From positions 43,042 through 65,728 of the forward strand of contig DBQO01000013.1 in NCBI GenBank assembly GCA_002305275.1: a stretch of DNA of 22,687 bases. The letters are read 5' to 3'. Shown here piece by piece: positions 16,476-22,687 of this stretch. Position 1 is the first letter of the stretch; each line of letters starts with the position of its first letter. Under the pieces are notes generated by a model that saw nothing but the letters and a program-made list of their open reading frames with translations, had not been told where the DNA came from and ran no database searches. Source of the stretch: Bacteroidales bacterium UBA1392 (GTDB taxonomy: Bacteria; Bacteroidota; Bacteroidia; Bacteroidales; UBA932). The translations under genes and the position numbers were made by a program.

Positions 16476-17287
16476 TACTCTTCTTCACCGTCCGGATAGA
16501 CGAATCCAGGCCACTCAAAGAAATCGCAATCTATAAAGGTAAGGCTCTCGTCAAATGTGGAAGGAACCGTACATTTTTCAAATGAGATGCCTTTACTGTC
16601 GAAGCTTGAAATATAGTTTTCAGATATGATGTTGCATTCGTAAAAGCGGAAATTTTCGCACCCATTGAGCCACATGTTGCTCTCCGAACAGTCACGTATA
16701 ATCGTATTATTGATCTTGAAATTTTTGGACAATGTTGCTTCTATGCCGGTGGTACCGCAGCCGAAAAGGTCGCAATTGTTAATAGAAACTCCATCACATT
16801 TGGTAAAATTCAGTACAGCCCCTGAACAGGAACCCTCTTCAGGATAGTGTCCCAACTGGAGATTTTCAAGAGTGATGCCGGTGCATCCGTTGAAATTGAA
16901 AACATCTGCATAGCGGGGAGAAACATATATCTTCGTGTATTCATCACAGTCAGCTCCCTTTATTGTGAGGTTTTTCATGTTATAAAAGCCGAGTTCATTC
17001 CCGTCAAACTCCTCTTGGGCCATAATGTCACTGAACTCTTCTGTTACATCCCAGTCAGCGTACATTGACATTGCCCCCAGGAAGTTTGCTTCAATAGCCA
17101 GATCAATGGCATCGGTCAACCAGTAAATGCCTTCAGTATTGTTAAGGATGATGGTGCGATCATTGCCGATCGCTTTTATCAGTTCCTCGGCATTATTTAC
17201 AGTTATAACCTCCGTTTTTTTTGTGGAACTACATGATGCTGCCACAATTGATATGGCTGCAACTAATAAAAGTGATATTTTTTTCAT
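16475..17287 (-). CDS. Cysteine-rich beta-helix lipoprotein, function unknown
   Basis: A 270-residue protein with a lipoprotein signal peptide (MKKISLLLVAAISIVAASC, lipobox AASC), so it is lipid-anchored outside the cytoplasm. The mature part from about residue 100 consists of short irregular repeats of roughly 20-25 residues, such as FNGCTGITLENL, FTKCDGVSINNC and LNGCENFRFYEC. This is the pattern of a right-handed parallel beta helix as in pectate-lyase-like folds. About eleven cysteines besides the lipid-anchored one recur at similar places in the repeats. I recognise no catalytic residues. ATG 17287 is preferred to the GTG at 17293 because it starts a standard signal. The stop overlaps the hydE start by one base. 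The antiporter gene ends 40 bp upstream on the same strand. Confidence 0.82.
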   Translation of the reverse strand: MKKISLLLVAAISIVAASCSSTKKTEVITVNNAEELIKAIGNDRTIILNNTEGIYWLTDAIDLAIEANFLGAMSMYADWDVTEEFSDIMAQEEFDGNELGFYNMKNLTIKGADCDEYTKIYVSPRYADVFNFNGCTGITLENLQLGHYPEEGSCSGAVLNFTKCDGVSINNCDLFGCGTTGIEATLSKNFKINNTIIRDCSESNMWLNGCENFRFYECNIISENYISSFDSKGISFEKCTVPSTFDESLTFIDCDFFEWPGFVYPDGEEE

Positions 17288-17327
17288 AGTCACTAAGGAT
17301 TGTTGTGGGTTTATAAATATTTAGTTG

Positions 17328-18800
17328 TTATGGTTGTAGTGCGTGTTCCTCTTCGGCATCACTCTGTGATATAAGCAGAAGATGGTCACCGGAAAGAATT
17401 TCCAAAGTGCCGTTAGGCACCAGATATGCGTTACCTCTCTTAATCATTATCACCAGTACCCCCTGAGGTAGATTCATATCCTTAAGCTGGTTACCATTGG
17501 CAAGCAGTTCCTCCGTAACTGTAACATCCCAGAGTTTTGAGTCAATCTCTTCCGGAAGTTCCACTCCGAAAAGATTTCCTTCTTTTGGAAGATCAGTTGC
17601 CACGCCAAGCAATTTAGCCATCCATGTAATAGTCGTACCCTGAATCAACAATGAGAGAATGGTAATGAAAAATACTATATTAAAGATCACATCTGCTCCC
17701 GGTACTTCGGCTACTACGGGGTAAGTTGCGAAAATAATGGGTACTGCTCCCCTCAGCCCCACCCAGGAAGCGAAAACCTTGGGTTTGAAAGTGGGCTGCT
17801 TAAAGGGTAGAAGCGTTATCATTACAGTCAAGGGACGAGCAAAGAATATCATAAATAAGCCAATCAATGTAGCAGGAAGAGCCACCTCAATCAACGAGTG
17901 AGGCTCAACCAGCAAGCCGAGTGTGAGGAAAACCACGGCCTGGCAGAGCCAGGTGATACCATCCATAAACTTCATACATTCCCTCTTTCTAACAAATGGA
18001 GAGTTTCCCATTATAATGCCGGCAATATAGACTGCAAGATAACCGTTACCTTTGGCCAACTCTGTAACGGAGAAGGTAAAGAAGACTATACTTAGCATTA
18101 TTACAGGGTATAGGGCGACATTGTTGAGGTTAATCCTATTTATAACCCAGATGGCACCCTTGCCTATAAGAAAACCGATAAGCAAACCTAAAACAAACTG
18201 TAGTATGAAGTGGAACACGATGTTCCATGTGCTTAATTCACCAAACTTGCAGAATTGTATGAGCGCTACGGTCAGCATATAGGCCATAGGGTCATTGCTA
18301 CCGCTTTCAAACTCGAGTAAAGGCTTTAAATTGTGTTTGAGTCCTACTTTCTGGGTTCTCAGAAGGTTGAATACAGAAGCGGAGTCGGTAGAGGACATGG
18401 TGGAGGCAAGCAACAGACAGAGTGCCAATGATCCGGTAAAGGAGAATGCGCCATTGCGCGTAAGCAGCCAAATGAACACTCCGGTAATCAATGCCATCAA
18501 CATTACCCCAATTGTGGAAAGAGTAATACCTTGCCACATGACAGGCCTTATTTCTGTAAACCGCGTATCCAAACCACCCGAAAAAAGAATGACGCTTAAC
18601 GCAAACATTCCTATGAACTGAGCATCCTTTACATCGGAAAACTGTATGCCGATACCGTCACTGCCAAAAACCATTCCTAAGATAAGGAAGAGCAACAGCA
18701 TTGGAATTCCAATTTTGGCGCTGACACGACTACTGATAAAAATACTTACAAACAGAATAATGGATCCGATTAGCAGAATGTTTTCCGAGGTAAATACCAT
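17328..18800 (-). CDS. Cation/proton antiporter (NhaP2/CvrA type) with cytoplasmic TrkA-C-like domain
   Basis: A 490-residue CPA1-family inner-membrane exchanger of K+ or Na+ for H+. About 12-13 hydrophobic segments carry the family motifs ILFSGGLDT (71-79), SSTDSASVF (136-144) and ESGSNDP (165-171), the last with the conserved Asn-Asp pair. The C-terminal 85 or so residues form a soluble TrkA-C-like domain (about 405-485) that in relatives regulates K+/H+ exchange. I start it at ATG 18800. The upstream TTG (18830) lies inside the predicted -7 box, so it cannot be the start if that promoter is used. The gene heads a probable antiporter-lipoprotein-hydE transcript, divergent from hydF across 80 bp. 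The exchanged ion cannot be fixed from sequence. Confidence 0.92.
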   Translation of the reverse strand: MVFTSENILLIGSIILFVSIFISSRVSAKIGIPMLLLFLILGMVFGSDGIGIQFSDVKDAQFIGMFALSVILFSGGLDTRFTEIRPVMWQGITLSTIGVMLMALITGVFIWLLTRNGAFSFTGSLALCLLLASTMSSTDSASVFNLLRTQKVGLKHNLKPLLEFESGSNDPMAYMLTVALIQFCKFGELSTWNIVFHFILQFVLGLLIGFLIGKGAIWVINRINLNNVALYPVIMLSIVFFTFSVTELAKGNGYLAVYIAGIIMGNSPFVRKRECMKFMDGITWLCQAVVFLTLGLLVEPHSLIEVALPATLIGLFMIFFARPLTVMITLLPFKQPTFKPKVFASWVGLRGAVPIIFATYPVVAEVPGADVIFNIVFFITILSLLIQGTTITWMAKLLGVATDLPKEGNLFGVELPEEIDSKLWDVTVTEELLANGNQLKDMNLPQGVLVIMIKRGNAYLVPNGTLEILSGDHLLLISQSDAEEEHALQP

Positions 18801-18827
18801 AATGGGTTGCGTTTGGTTATAAAAATG

Positions 18828-18835
18828 CAAAATTA
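18828..18835 (-). promoter_or_regulatory. -7 box for the antiporter-lipoprotein-hydE operon
   Basis: The minus strand reads TAATTTTG, a TAnnTTTG match, 27 bases before the antiporter ATG. The nearest upstream TTTTG (18865-18861) is 25 bp away, longer than the usual 19-21, so the -33 assignment is uncertain. Confidence 0.55.
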
Positions 18836-18848
18836 CTCATTTTATTAT

Positions 18849-18856
18849 TAAATTTG
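18849..18856 (+). promoter_or_regulatory. -7 box for hydF
   Basis: TAAATTTG matches TAnnTTTG and ends 24 bases before the hydF ATG at 18881. Its far edge is 13 bp from the opposing antiporter box, so the two promoters must compete for overlapping polymerase footprints. No TTG at the right spacing is evident. Confidence 0.5.
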
Positions 18857-18880
18857 CCATCAAAATAAAAAATAGAACAA

Positions 18881-20080
18881 ATGAGTATCCGTACAATAGT
18901 CATTTTCGGAAAAAGGAATACAGGTAAGAGTTCGCTTATAAACTCTCTAACAGGTCAGCAGACAGCTATTGTCTCAGACGTTCCGGGCACGACTACCGAT
19001 CCTGTTCGCAAAAGGGTCGAACTCCCCGGTATAGGCATTAGTAATATCATAGATACTGCGGGACTTGACGATAGTGGTACCCTTGGGGAGAGAAGAGTCG
19101 CCAAGAGCCTTGAAGCCATGGACCTTGCCGACCTGGCATTGATTCTCTTCACTGACAATTCATTCACCTCTCTGGAGCGTGAGCTGGTAGAGACCTTGAA
19201 GGAGTTGGAAATACCCTTTATTCTGGTGTACAACAAAAGCGATATCTCACCGCTGGATCCCGAACTTTTGGTAGATCTATCGGCTGAGTACGGTTATGTG
19301 GTGGAGTACTCCTGTGTGCAGAGTGACCCGGAAGTTGCAGAGGAGTACCGTTCGGAACTTGTTGCGGAGATACAACAGGTGCTTGCAACTATCGATGATG
19401 GTGAGAAACCGATGCTTGAGGGACTTGTATCAGCCTCGGACAATATACTGTTGGTATGCCCCATAGATGAAGGAGCACCCCATGGACGACTTATTCTCCC
19501 TCAGGTAACGGCAATAAGGGAGGTACTGGATGCAGGTGCTGTGGCTACCGTACTCCAACCTGCGGCTCTTAAAAAACATCTGGAATCGGGAGTATTGCCT
19601 GATCTGGTGGTTACCGACAGCCAGTTTTTTGCTCCGGTAGCCGATATTGTGCCTCAGGAGGTGCCCTTGACCTCGTTCAGCGTACTCCTCTCTCGGAGTA
19701 AAGGCCCATTTAAAGCACTTCTTGAGGGTGTGAAGGTACTTGGGGAGCTTAAGGACGGTGACAGAATCCTTATGCTGGAATCCTGTACCCACCATGCTTC
19801 CTGCGATGATATCGGAAGAGTGAAGATTCCTGCCCTCATACGTAAGGTGAGTGGCAAGAAGATAGATTTCGATTATATTTCCGGATTGGATCCCATAACA
19901 ACCGGAGGGGCCAATAAATATCGCCTAGCCATACAGTGTGGAGGGTGTATGGTTACTACAACGCAGTTGCGTCGTCGTCTTGCCAGAGTAATGAGAGATG
20001 GGATCCCGGTGACAAACTACGGTATGACGATTGCCTATCTAAATGGAATAATCGATAGAGCCGTTGCTCCGCTGGTCTAG
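18881..20080 (+). CDS. hydF: [FeFe]-hydrogenase maturation GTPase HydF
   Basis: HydF is the GTPase scaffold that carries the 2Fe precursor and delivers it to apo-hydrogenase. The 399-residue protein has G1 GKRNTGKSS (10-18), the DVPGTTTD G2 region (33-40), G3 DTAG (58-61) and G4 NKSD (118-121). A dimerisation domain follows, then the cluster domain with Cys302, His304, Cys353 and Cys356. The family motif is usually written C-x-H-x(about 46-53)-H-C-x-x-C; here the residue before Cys353 is Gln352, not His. It is divergent from the operon holding hydE, and hydG is not in the window. The nearest gene downstream is convergent, 50 bp away. Confidence 0.95.
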   Translation: MSIRTIVIFGKRNTGKSSLINSLTGQQTAIVSDVPGTTTDPVRKRVELPGIGISNIIDTAGLDDSGTLGERRVAKSLEAMDLADLALILFTDNSFTSLERELVETLKELEIPFILVYNKSDISPLDPELLVDLSAEYGYVVEYSCVQSDPEVAEEYRSELVAEIQQVLATIDDGEKPMLEGLVSASDNILLVCPIDEGAPHGRLILPQVTAIREVLDAGAVATVLQPAALKKHLESGVLPDLVVTDSQFFAPVADIVPQEVPLTSFSVLLSRSKGPFKALLEGVKVLGELKDGDRILMLESCTHHASCDDIGRVKIPALIRKVSGKKIDFDYISGLDPITTGGANKYRLAIQCGGCMVTTTQLRRRLARVMRDGIPVTNYGMTIAYLNGIIDRAVAPLV

Positions 20081-20130
20081 TGTTGTGGGGTACGGGGTGA
20101 GTGTGTAGTGTGAACGCTAAAACAATAAAC

Positions 20131-21303
20131 CTATCTTAGCCTCCATTTTACAAAGTGCCCTTTTGCGCTCACGAAGTAGAAAAGGACTCCCAGAGCGTTG
20201 ACTGCGCTCATCACCACAAATGCGGCATTGTATCCAAAGTGCTCGGCGGCTATACCGCCTATAAGTATTCCTATGCCAATGCCAAGGTCCCATGAGACAT
20301 AAAGAGTGGAGTTGGCAGTACCTCTGCGATCGTTGGTGGTGAGATTTAGAAACATTGTCTGGAAGGCAGGGAACATCCTTCCGTTACCCAAACCTATAAT
20401 CAGCGCTGCTCCGTAGTAACTCCATTCTTTGTGTACAAGAGTGAAGAGCAGATATCCGGTAAGTGAAATCAACACACCTGTGGAGGCGTTTTGCATTATT
20501 TTTCCATCTCTGAGAGCTCGCCCGCCGGCGATACGTGATATGATAAGTCCTGCCGAAAGCAACATAAAGAAGAGGCCCGTGCCGCTTGTAATGCCGAGTT
20601 CTTCTTTGCCATAGATGGCAATATAGGTTGAGAGGACGCCATACGCAAAACTGAAGCAGGCCATAGAAAGGCCCAGTTTCCAGCCTTTGATTAGCAGGAA
20701 GCGGTCGAGTGAAATGGGTGGTCTTACTATCTTCTCGCGATCTTTGAGGCGTACTGACATAGTACAGAGTAGCGCAAGAGCCGATATACCGATTGCATGG
20801 CTGAAAAGTACATTGTAGCTCTGCGTAGCTCCAAAAATAAGCAGGGCTACCGTAGGACTTATGGCGCTGGCCAGATTGTTGCTCAGACCGTAATACCCTA
20901 TGCCTTCAGCTCTTCTGGAGGCAGGCAACACGTCTATGGCCACAGTGCTATTGGAAACTGTTGCTGCACCGAAAGGAGCTCCGTGGAGAGTTCTGACTAT
21001 TGCGAAGAGAAGTAAAGAACCACTCAGAGGATATCCGATAAAAATGACGAATACCAGTGCAAAACAGATTACCAGCACCAGTTTTCTGGGGAAACTATCT
21101 ACAATGTAACCGCTGAATGGTCTCACGAGCAGAGCGGTGATGGTGTATCCCGAGAGAACCAAGCCTATCATCTGTTTATCAGCACCGAAGGTTTCGCTCA
21201 GATAGATGGGAAAGAGTGGGGTTAGCAGCATAAAGGAGAAGTAGAGCAGAAAATTTGCACTCCACACTTTGATATAATTACTGTTCCATAGTCTCTCTTT
21301 CAT
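20131..21303 (-). CDS. MFS transporter, 12-helix, substrate unknown
   Basis: A 390-residue major facilitator superfamily permease of the inner membrane. The loop after the second helix (PFSGYIVDSFPRK, about 58-70) matches the MFS signature G-x3-D-x2-G/P-R/K-R/K, and the SRRAEGIGYYGL segment is typical of drug-exporter-like members. The two six-helix halves are joined by a short charged loop (RLKDREKIVRPP). Sugar efflux or drug efflux are possible, but nothing in the sequence fixes the substrate. The ATG is at 21303. The tRNA upstream on the same strand has its own terminator, so this gene needs its own promoter, and I could not find a TAnnTTTG match in the 72 bases available. Confidence 0.88.
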   Translation of the reverse strand: MKERLWNSNYIKVWSANFLLYFSFMLLTPLFPIYLSETFGADKQMIGLVLSGYTITALLVRPFSGYIVDSFPRKLVLVICFALVFVIFIGYPLSGSLLLFAIVRTLHGAPFGAATVSNSTVAIDVLPASRRAEGIGYYGLSNNLASAISPTVALLIFGATQSYNVLFSHAIGISALALLCTMSVRLKDREKIVRPPISLDRFLLIKGWKLGLSMACFSFAYGVLSTYIAIYGKEELGITSGTGLFFMLLSAGLIISRIAGGRALRDGKIMQNASTGVLISLTGYLLFTLVHKEWSYYGAALIIGLGNGRMFPAFQTMFLNLTTNDRRGTANSTLYVSWDLGIGIGILIGGIAAEHFGYNAAFVVMSAVNALGVLFYFVSAKGHFVKWRLR

Positions 21304-21375
21304 ACGGGTCGGGGCGATCTATCCTTCTTTATTGCTATTTTTCGTAAAACTTGTACAAAAACGAGCCAGATACTA

Positions 21376-21409
21376 ACAAAAACCCCTTCTATATTGTATA
21401 CAGAAGGGA
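21376..21409 (-). terminator. Intrinsic terminator after tRNA-Arg
   Basis: On the minus strand CCCTTCT (21408-21402) pairs with AGAAGGG (21390-21384) across an 11-base loop. A further G and a run of five T plus TT follow. It lies 7 bases beyond the tRNA 3' end and is the clearest rho-independent terminator in the window. Confidence 0.85.
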
Positions 21410-21415
21410 TTCTTG

Positions 21416-21489
21416 TGATCTGGTTGGGATTCGAACCCAAGACCCACAGCTTAGAAGGCTGTTGCTCTATCCAACTGAGCTACCAGACC
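21416..21489 (-). tRNA. tRNA-Arg, anticodon UCU
   Basis: This 74-base cloverleaf reads AGA and AGG codons. The acceptor stem GGTCTGG pairs with CCAGATC (one G-T pair), with discriminator A. The D arm is GCTC...GAGC, the anticodon stem ACAGC/GCTGT encloses the loop CTTCTAA (anticodon TCT), and the T arm TTGGG-TTCGAAT-CCCAA is standard. CCA is not encoded. It has its own promoter and terminator. Confidence 0.97.
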
Positions 21490-21513
21490 GGTTCCTTGTC
21501 TCATTTGAGGGTG

Positions 21514-21544
21514 CAAATGTATTGTTTTTTTTTGGAGAAGCAAA
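21514..21544 (-). promoter_or_regulatory. Promoter of tRNA-Arg
   Basis: On the minus strand there is TTTG (21544-21541), a 19 bp spacer and TACATTTG (21521-21514), 24 bases before the mature tRNA 5' end. Both elements fit the Bacteroidetes consensus, so the tRNA does not depend on read-through from the LysE-family gene. Confidence 0.75.
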
Positions 21545-21577
21545 GAAAAGTGACAATTTGGTCTACATCCAATATTG

Positions 21578-22219
21578 TCAGCCTATAAGTCTGAACAATC
21601 CTTCCGCAGCTGAAATAAGTCCCAGCAGAGCTATTAATGTACCGGATATACGGTTGATCCATAATAGTTGACGTAGTCGAAACCGCCGTCTGAAAATATT
21701 GATGCCGGTACTTAGAATGAACCACCATGAGGAAGTACCTATAAAGATGCCTGCCAGTATTACAACCACACTATATCTGGTATATTGCTCTCCGATATCA
21801 ATCCCTACCAAGGCAAAAAAACCAAGTAAGAGAACTAAAGCACCGGGATTGGAAATGGTTACTGCAAATCCCTGTAATACTTCCTGAGCATACTTGGACC
21901 CGTTACTCTTCTTCGGTTGTCTAAGTTGCTTGACAGGGTTGCTGACAGCAATGTTGAGACCTATGAAGAAAATTACCACTCCACCTATGAACATTACCCA
22001 TAGGCGGTTTTGGTCTATGAAATCGTTGATGAAAGAGAGTGAGAAGAGAGCAATCGTTGCGTAGAAAACATCTGCCAGCGAAGATCCGAGGCCAATGGAA
22101 AAACCGGAATTTCGTCCTTTACTGATGGTCTTCTGGATACACATTATACCCAGAGGTCCCAGAGGAATTGCAGCTCCCAGTCCCACTATGATCGCTTTTA
22201 TGAAGTTCTCTAACATCAT
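21578..22219 (-). CDS. LysE-family exporter
   Basis: A 213-residue inner-membrane protein with about six hydrophobic segments, of the LysE/RhtB superfamily that exports amino acids and related solutes. The N-terminal GAAIPLGPLGIMCIQKTISKG block matches the family signature (G-x-x-P-G-P-x...R/K-G), and FAVTISNPGALVL is the conserved NP segment in the middle. The substrate cannot be inferred. The start is the first of two adjacent ATG codons (22219), 16 bases below a full -33/-7 promoter. The downstream tRNA has its own promoter. Confidence 0.9.
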   Translation of the reverse strand: MMLENFIKAIIVGLGAAIPLGPLGIMCIQKTISKGRNSGFSIGLGSSLADVFYATIALFSLSFINDFIDQNRLWVMFIGGVVIFFIGLNIAVSNPVKQLRQPKKSNGSKYAQEVLQGFAVTISNPGALVLLLGFFALVGIDIGEQYTRYSVVVILAGIFIGTSSWWFILSTGINIFRRRFRLRQLLWINRISGTLIALLGLISAAEGLFRLIG

Positions 22220-22235
22220 TATTTTTTTGCAAACG

Positions 22236-22266
22236 CAAATATAATCAACTTGCTCTATTTGTTCAA
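22236..22266 (-). promoter_or_regulatory. Promoter of the LysE-family gene
   Basis: On the minus strand TTG (22266-22264, preceded by four T) is followed by a 20 bp spacer and TATATTTG (22243-22236). The consensus match is good. It overlaps the opposing lnt promoter by 17 bp. Confidence 0.75.
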
Positions 22267-22280
22267 AAAAACTATCTTTG
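22250..22280 (+). promoter_or_regulatory. Promoter of lnt, overlapping the divergent LysE-family promoter
   Basis: TTG (22250-22252), a 20 bp spacer and TATCTTTG (22273-22280) fit the Bacteroidetes consensus. Only five bases separate the -7 box from the proposed GTG start of lnt, so transcription should begin at or very near that codon. Confidence 0.75.
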
Positions 22281-22285
22281 CAAGT

Positions 22286-22687
22286 GTGAAAGTGGAAAAG
22301 AAAATAAGACTTAAATTGTTGTTGCTCGCACTCCTTTTCGGAGTCCTGATGTCAGTACCATATCTCGTGCCACATTGTGGCCTTGTGGCGCTGGTGAGTT
22401 TCATTCCACTTCTCTATATGGATAAGATTGCATCGGACAACGGGATCCGTCGTATTTGGTGGTATCATTATCTTGCATTTTTGCTATTCAATATATTTTC
22501 GACTTTCTGGATCTGGTTTGTTTCCGAAGTGGGTGCAATTGCTGCAATTGCACTCAATACGTTACAGATGTCCATAGTTTTTGCCCTGTATCGTTGGAGT
22601 CGCAGGGTATTTACTTACCGTTGGCTCTCTTATCTGTTCCTTATAATCACATGGATTGCGTGGGAACATGTTTATTTTGAGATAGAG
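22286..22687 (+). CDS. lnt: Apolipoprotein N-acyltransferase, N-terminal part, cut by window edge
   Basis: Lnt adds the third acyl chain to lipoproteins at the inner membrane. Translation of this frame gives 134 residues to the edge with no stop: a short charged start (VKVEKKIRLK), then hydrophobic helices (LLLLALLFGVLMSVPYL, HYLAFLLFNIFSTFWIWF, YLFLIITWIAW). WEHVYFEIE is at the end, in line with the aromatic-rich WE segment of Lnt before its catalytic domain. The nitrilase-like catalytic domain lies outside the window, so the call rests on the membrane part. No ATG is in frame until residue 22 (22349), inside the first helix. GTG 22286 or GTG 22292 is therefore the likely start, and TTG codons at 22250 and 22259 would lie within the promoter. 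Confidence 0.8.
   Translation, partial: MKVEKKIRLKLLLLALLFGVLMSVPYLVPHCGLVALVSFIPLLYMDKIASDNGIRRIWWYHYLAFLLFNIFSTFWIWFVSEVGAIAAIALNTLQMSIVFALYRWSRRVFTYRWLSYLFLIITWIAWEHVYFEIE

Noticed and set aside
18295..18621. Plus-strand open frame of 108 codons
   Set aside because: It lies wholly within the antiporter gene on the other strand, with no promoter or family resemblance.
20081..20130. G/T-rich gap between hydF and the MFS gene as a repeat or terminator
   Set aside because: Short GTG-like runs are present, but there is no regular repeat unit, no stable hairpin and no T tract.
22456..22680. Plus-strand cysteine-rich open frame of 74 codons
   Set aside because: It overlaps lnt in another frame; the lnt frame is open throughout and gives convincing membrane helices and motifs.
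1..22687. Mobile element, phage, CRISPR or defence island
   Set aside because: No transposase, integrase, terminal repeats, spaced direct repeats or defence genes were found. The one helicase and the one methyltransferase have housekeeping-type families and separate contexts.

Overview
This window reads as ordinary chromosome of an anaerobic member of the Bacteroidota, most likely the order Bacteroidales. The evidence is the Bacteroidetes-type promoter signature (-7 box TAnnTTTG, often with TTTG 19-20 bp upstream), the lack of strong Shine-Dalgarno sequences, the protein families (DPP IV, PG_1098-like methyltransferase, secreted C1 peptidases, an alpha-type phospho-sugar mutase) and two [FeFe]-hydrogenase maturases. 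I see no insertion sequence, phage gene, integrase, CRISPR array or rRNA. Coding density is very high and no stretch over 300 bases lacks a gene. The longest gap is 183 bp (13229-13411).

Layout: (1) 1-651, the 3' part of dapF, cut by the window edge. (2) 690-7121, a tightly packed plus-strand run: membrane sensor without an output domain, TrkH potassium transporter, RecD/Dda-type helicase, YugP-like membrane zinc protease and a secreted DPP IV. Junctions overlap by 1 bp or are separated by 1 bp. (3) 7111-8376 (minus), a methyltransferase with a THUMP-like region, facing an alpha-phosphoglucomutase-type enzyme at 8480-10159 across a 103 bp divergent promoter region. (4) 10113-13228 (minus), two tandem secreted papain-like peptidases followed by phosphatidylserine synthase. 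(5) 13412-15460 (plus), a ClpB disaggregase without its N-terminal domain and with a shortened segment in its second ATPase domain. (6) 15447-18800 (minus), a cation/proton antiporter, a cysteine-rich beta-helix lipoprotein and hydE, divergent from hydF (18881-20080, plus). (7) 20131-22219 (minus), an MFS transporter, tRNA-Arg(UCU) with promoter and terminator, and a LysE-family exporter. (8) 22286 to the right edge (plus), the start of lnt.

Functional themes are cell-envelope synthesis (DapF, PssA, Lnt), peptide breakdown outside the cytoplasm (DPP IV and two C1 peptidases), cation balance (TrkH, antiporter) and hydrogenase assembly (HydE and HydF; HydG is not in the window). Three of the four convergent gene pairs overlap at their 3' ends, leaving no room for conventional terminators.

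I did not find a clearly new multi-gene system. The observations most worth a second look are the reduced ClpB and the imperfect palindrome upstream of it, the antiporter-lipoprotein-hydE operon divergent from hydF, the output-less sensor coupled to trkH, the Gln in place of His in the HydF cluster motif, and the apparently leaderless GTG start of lnt beneath overlapping divergent promoters.
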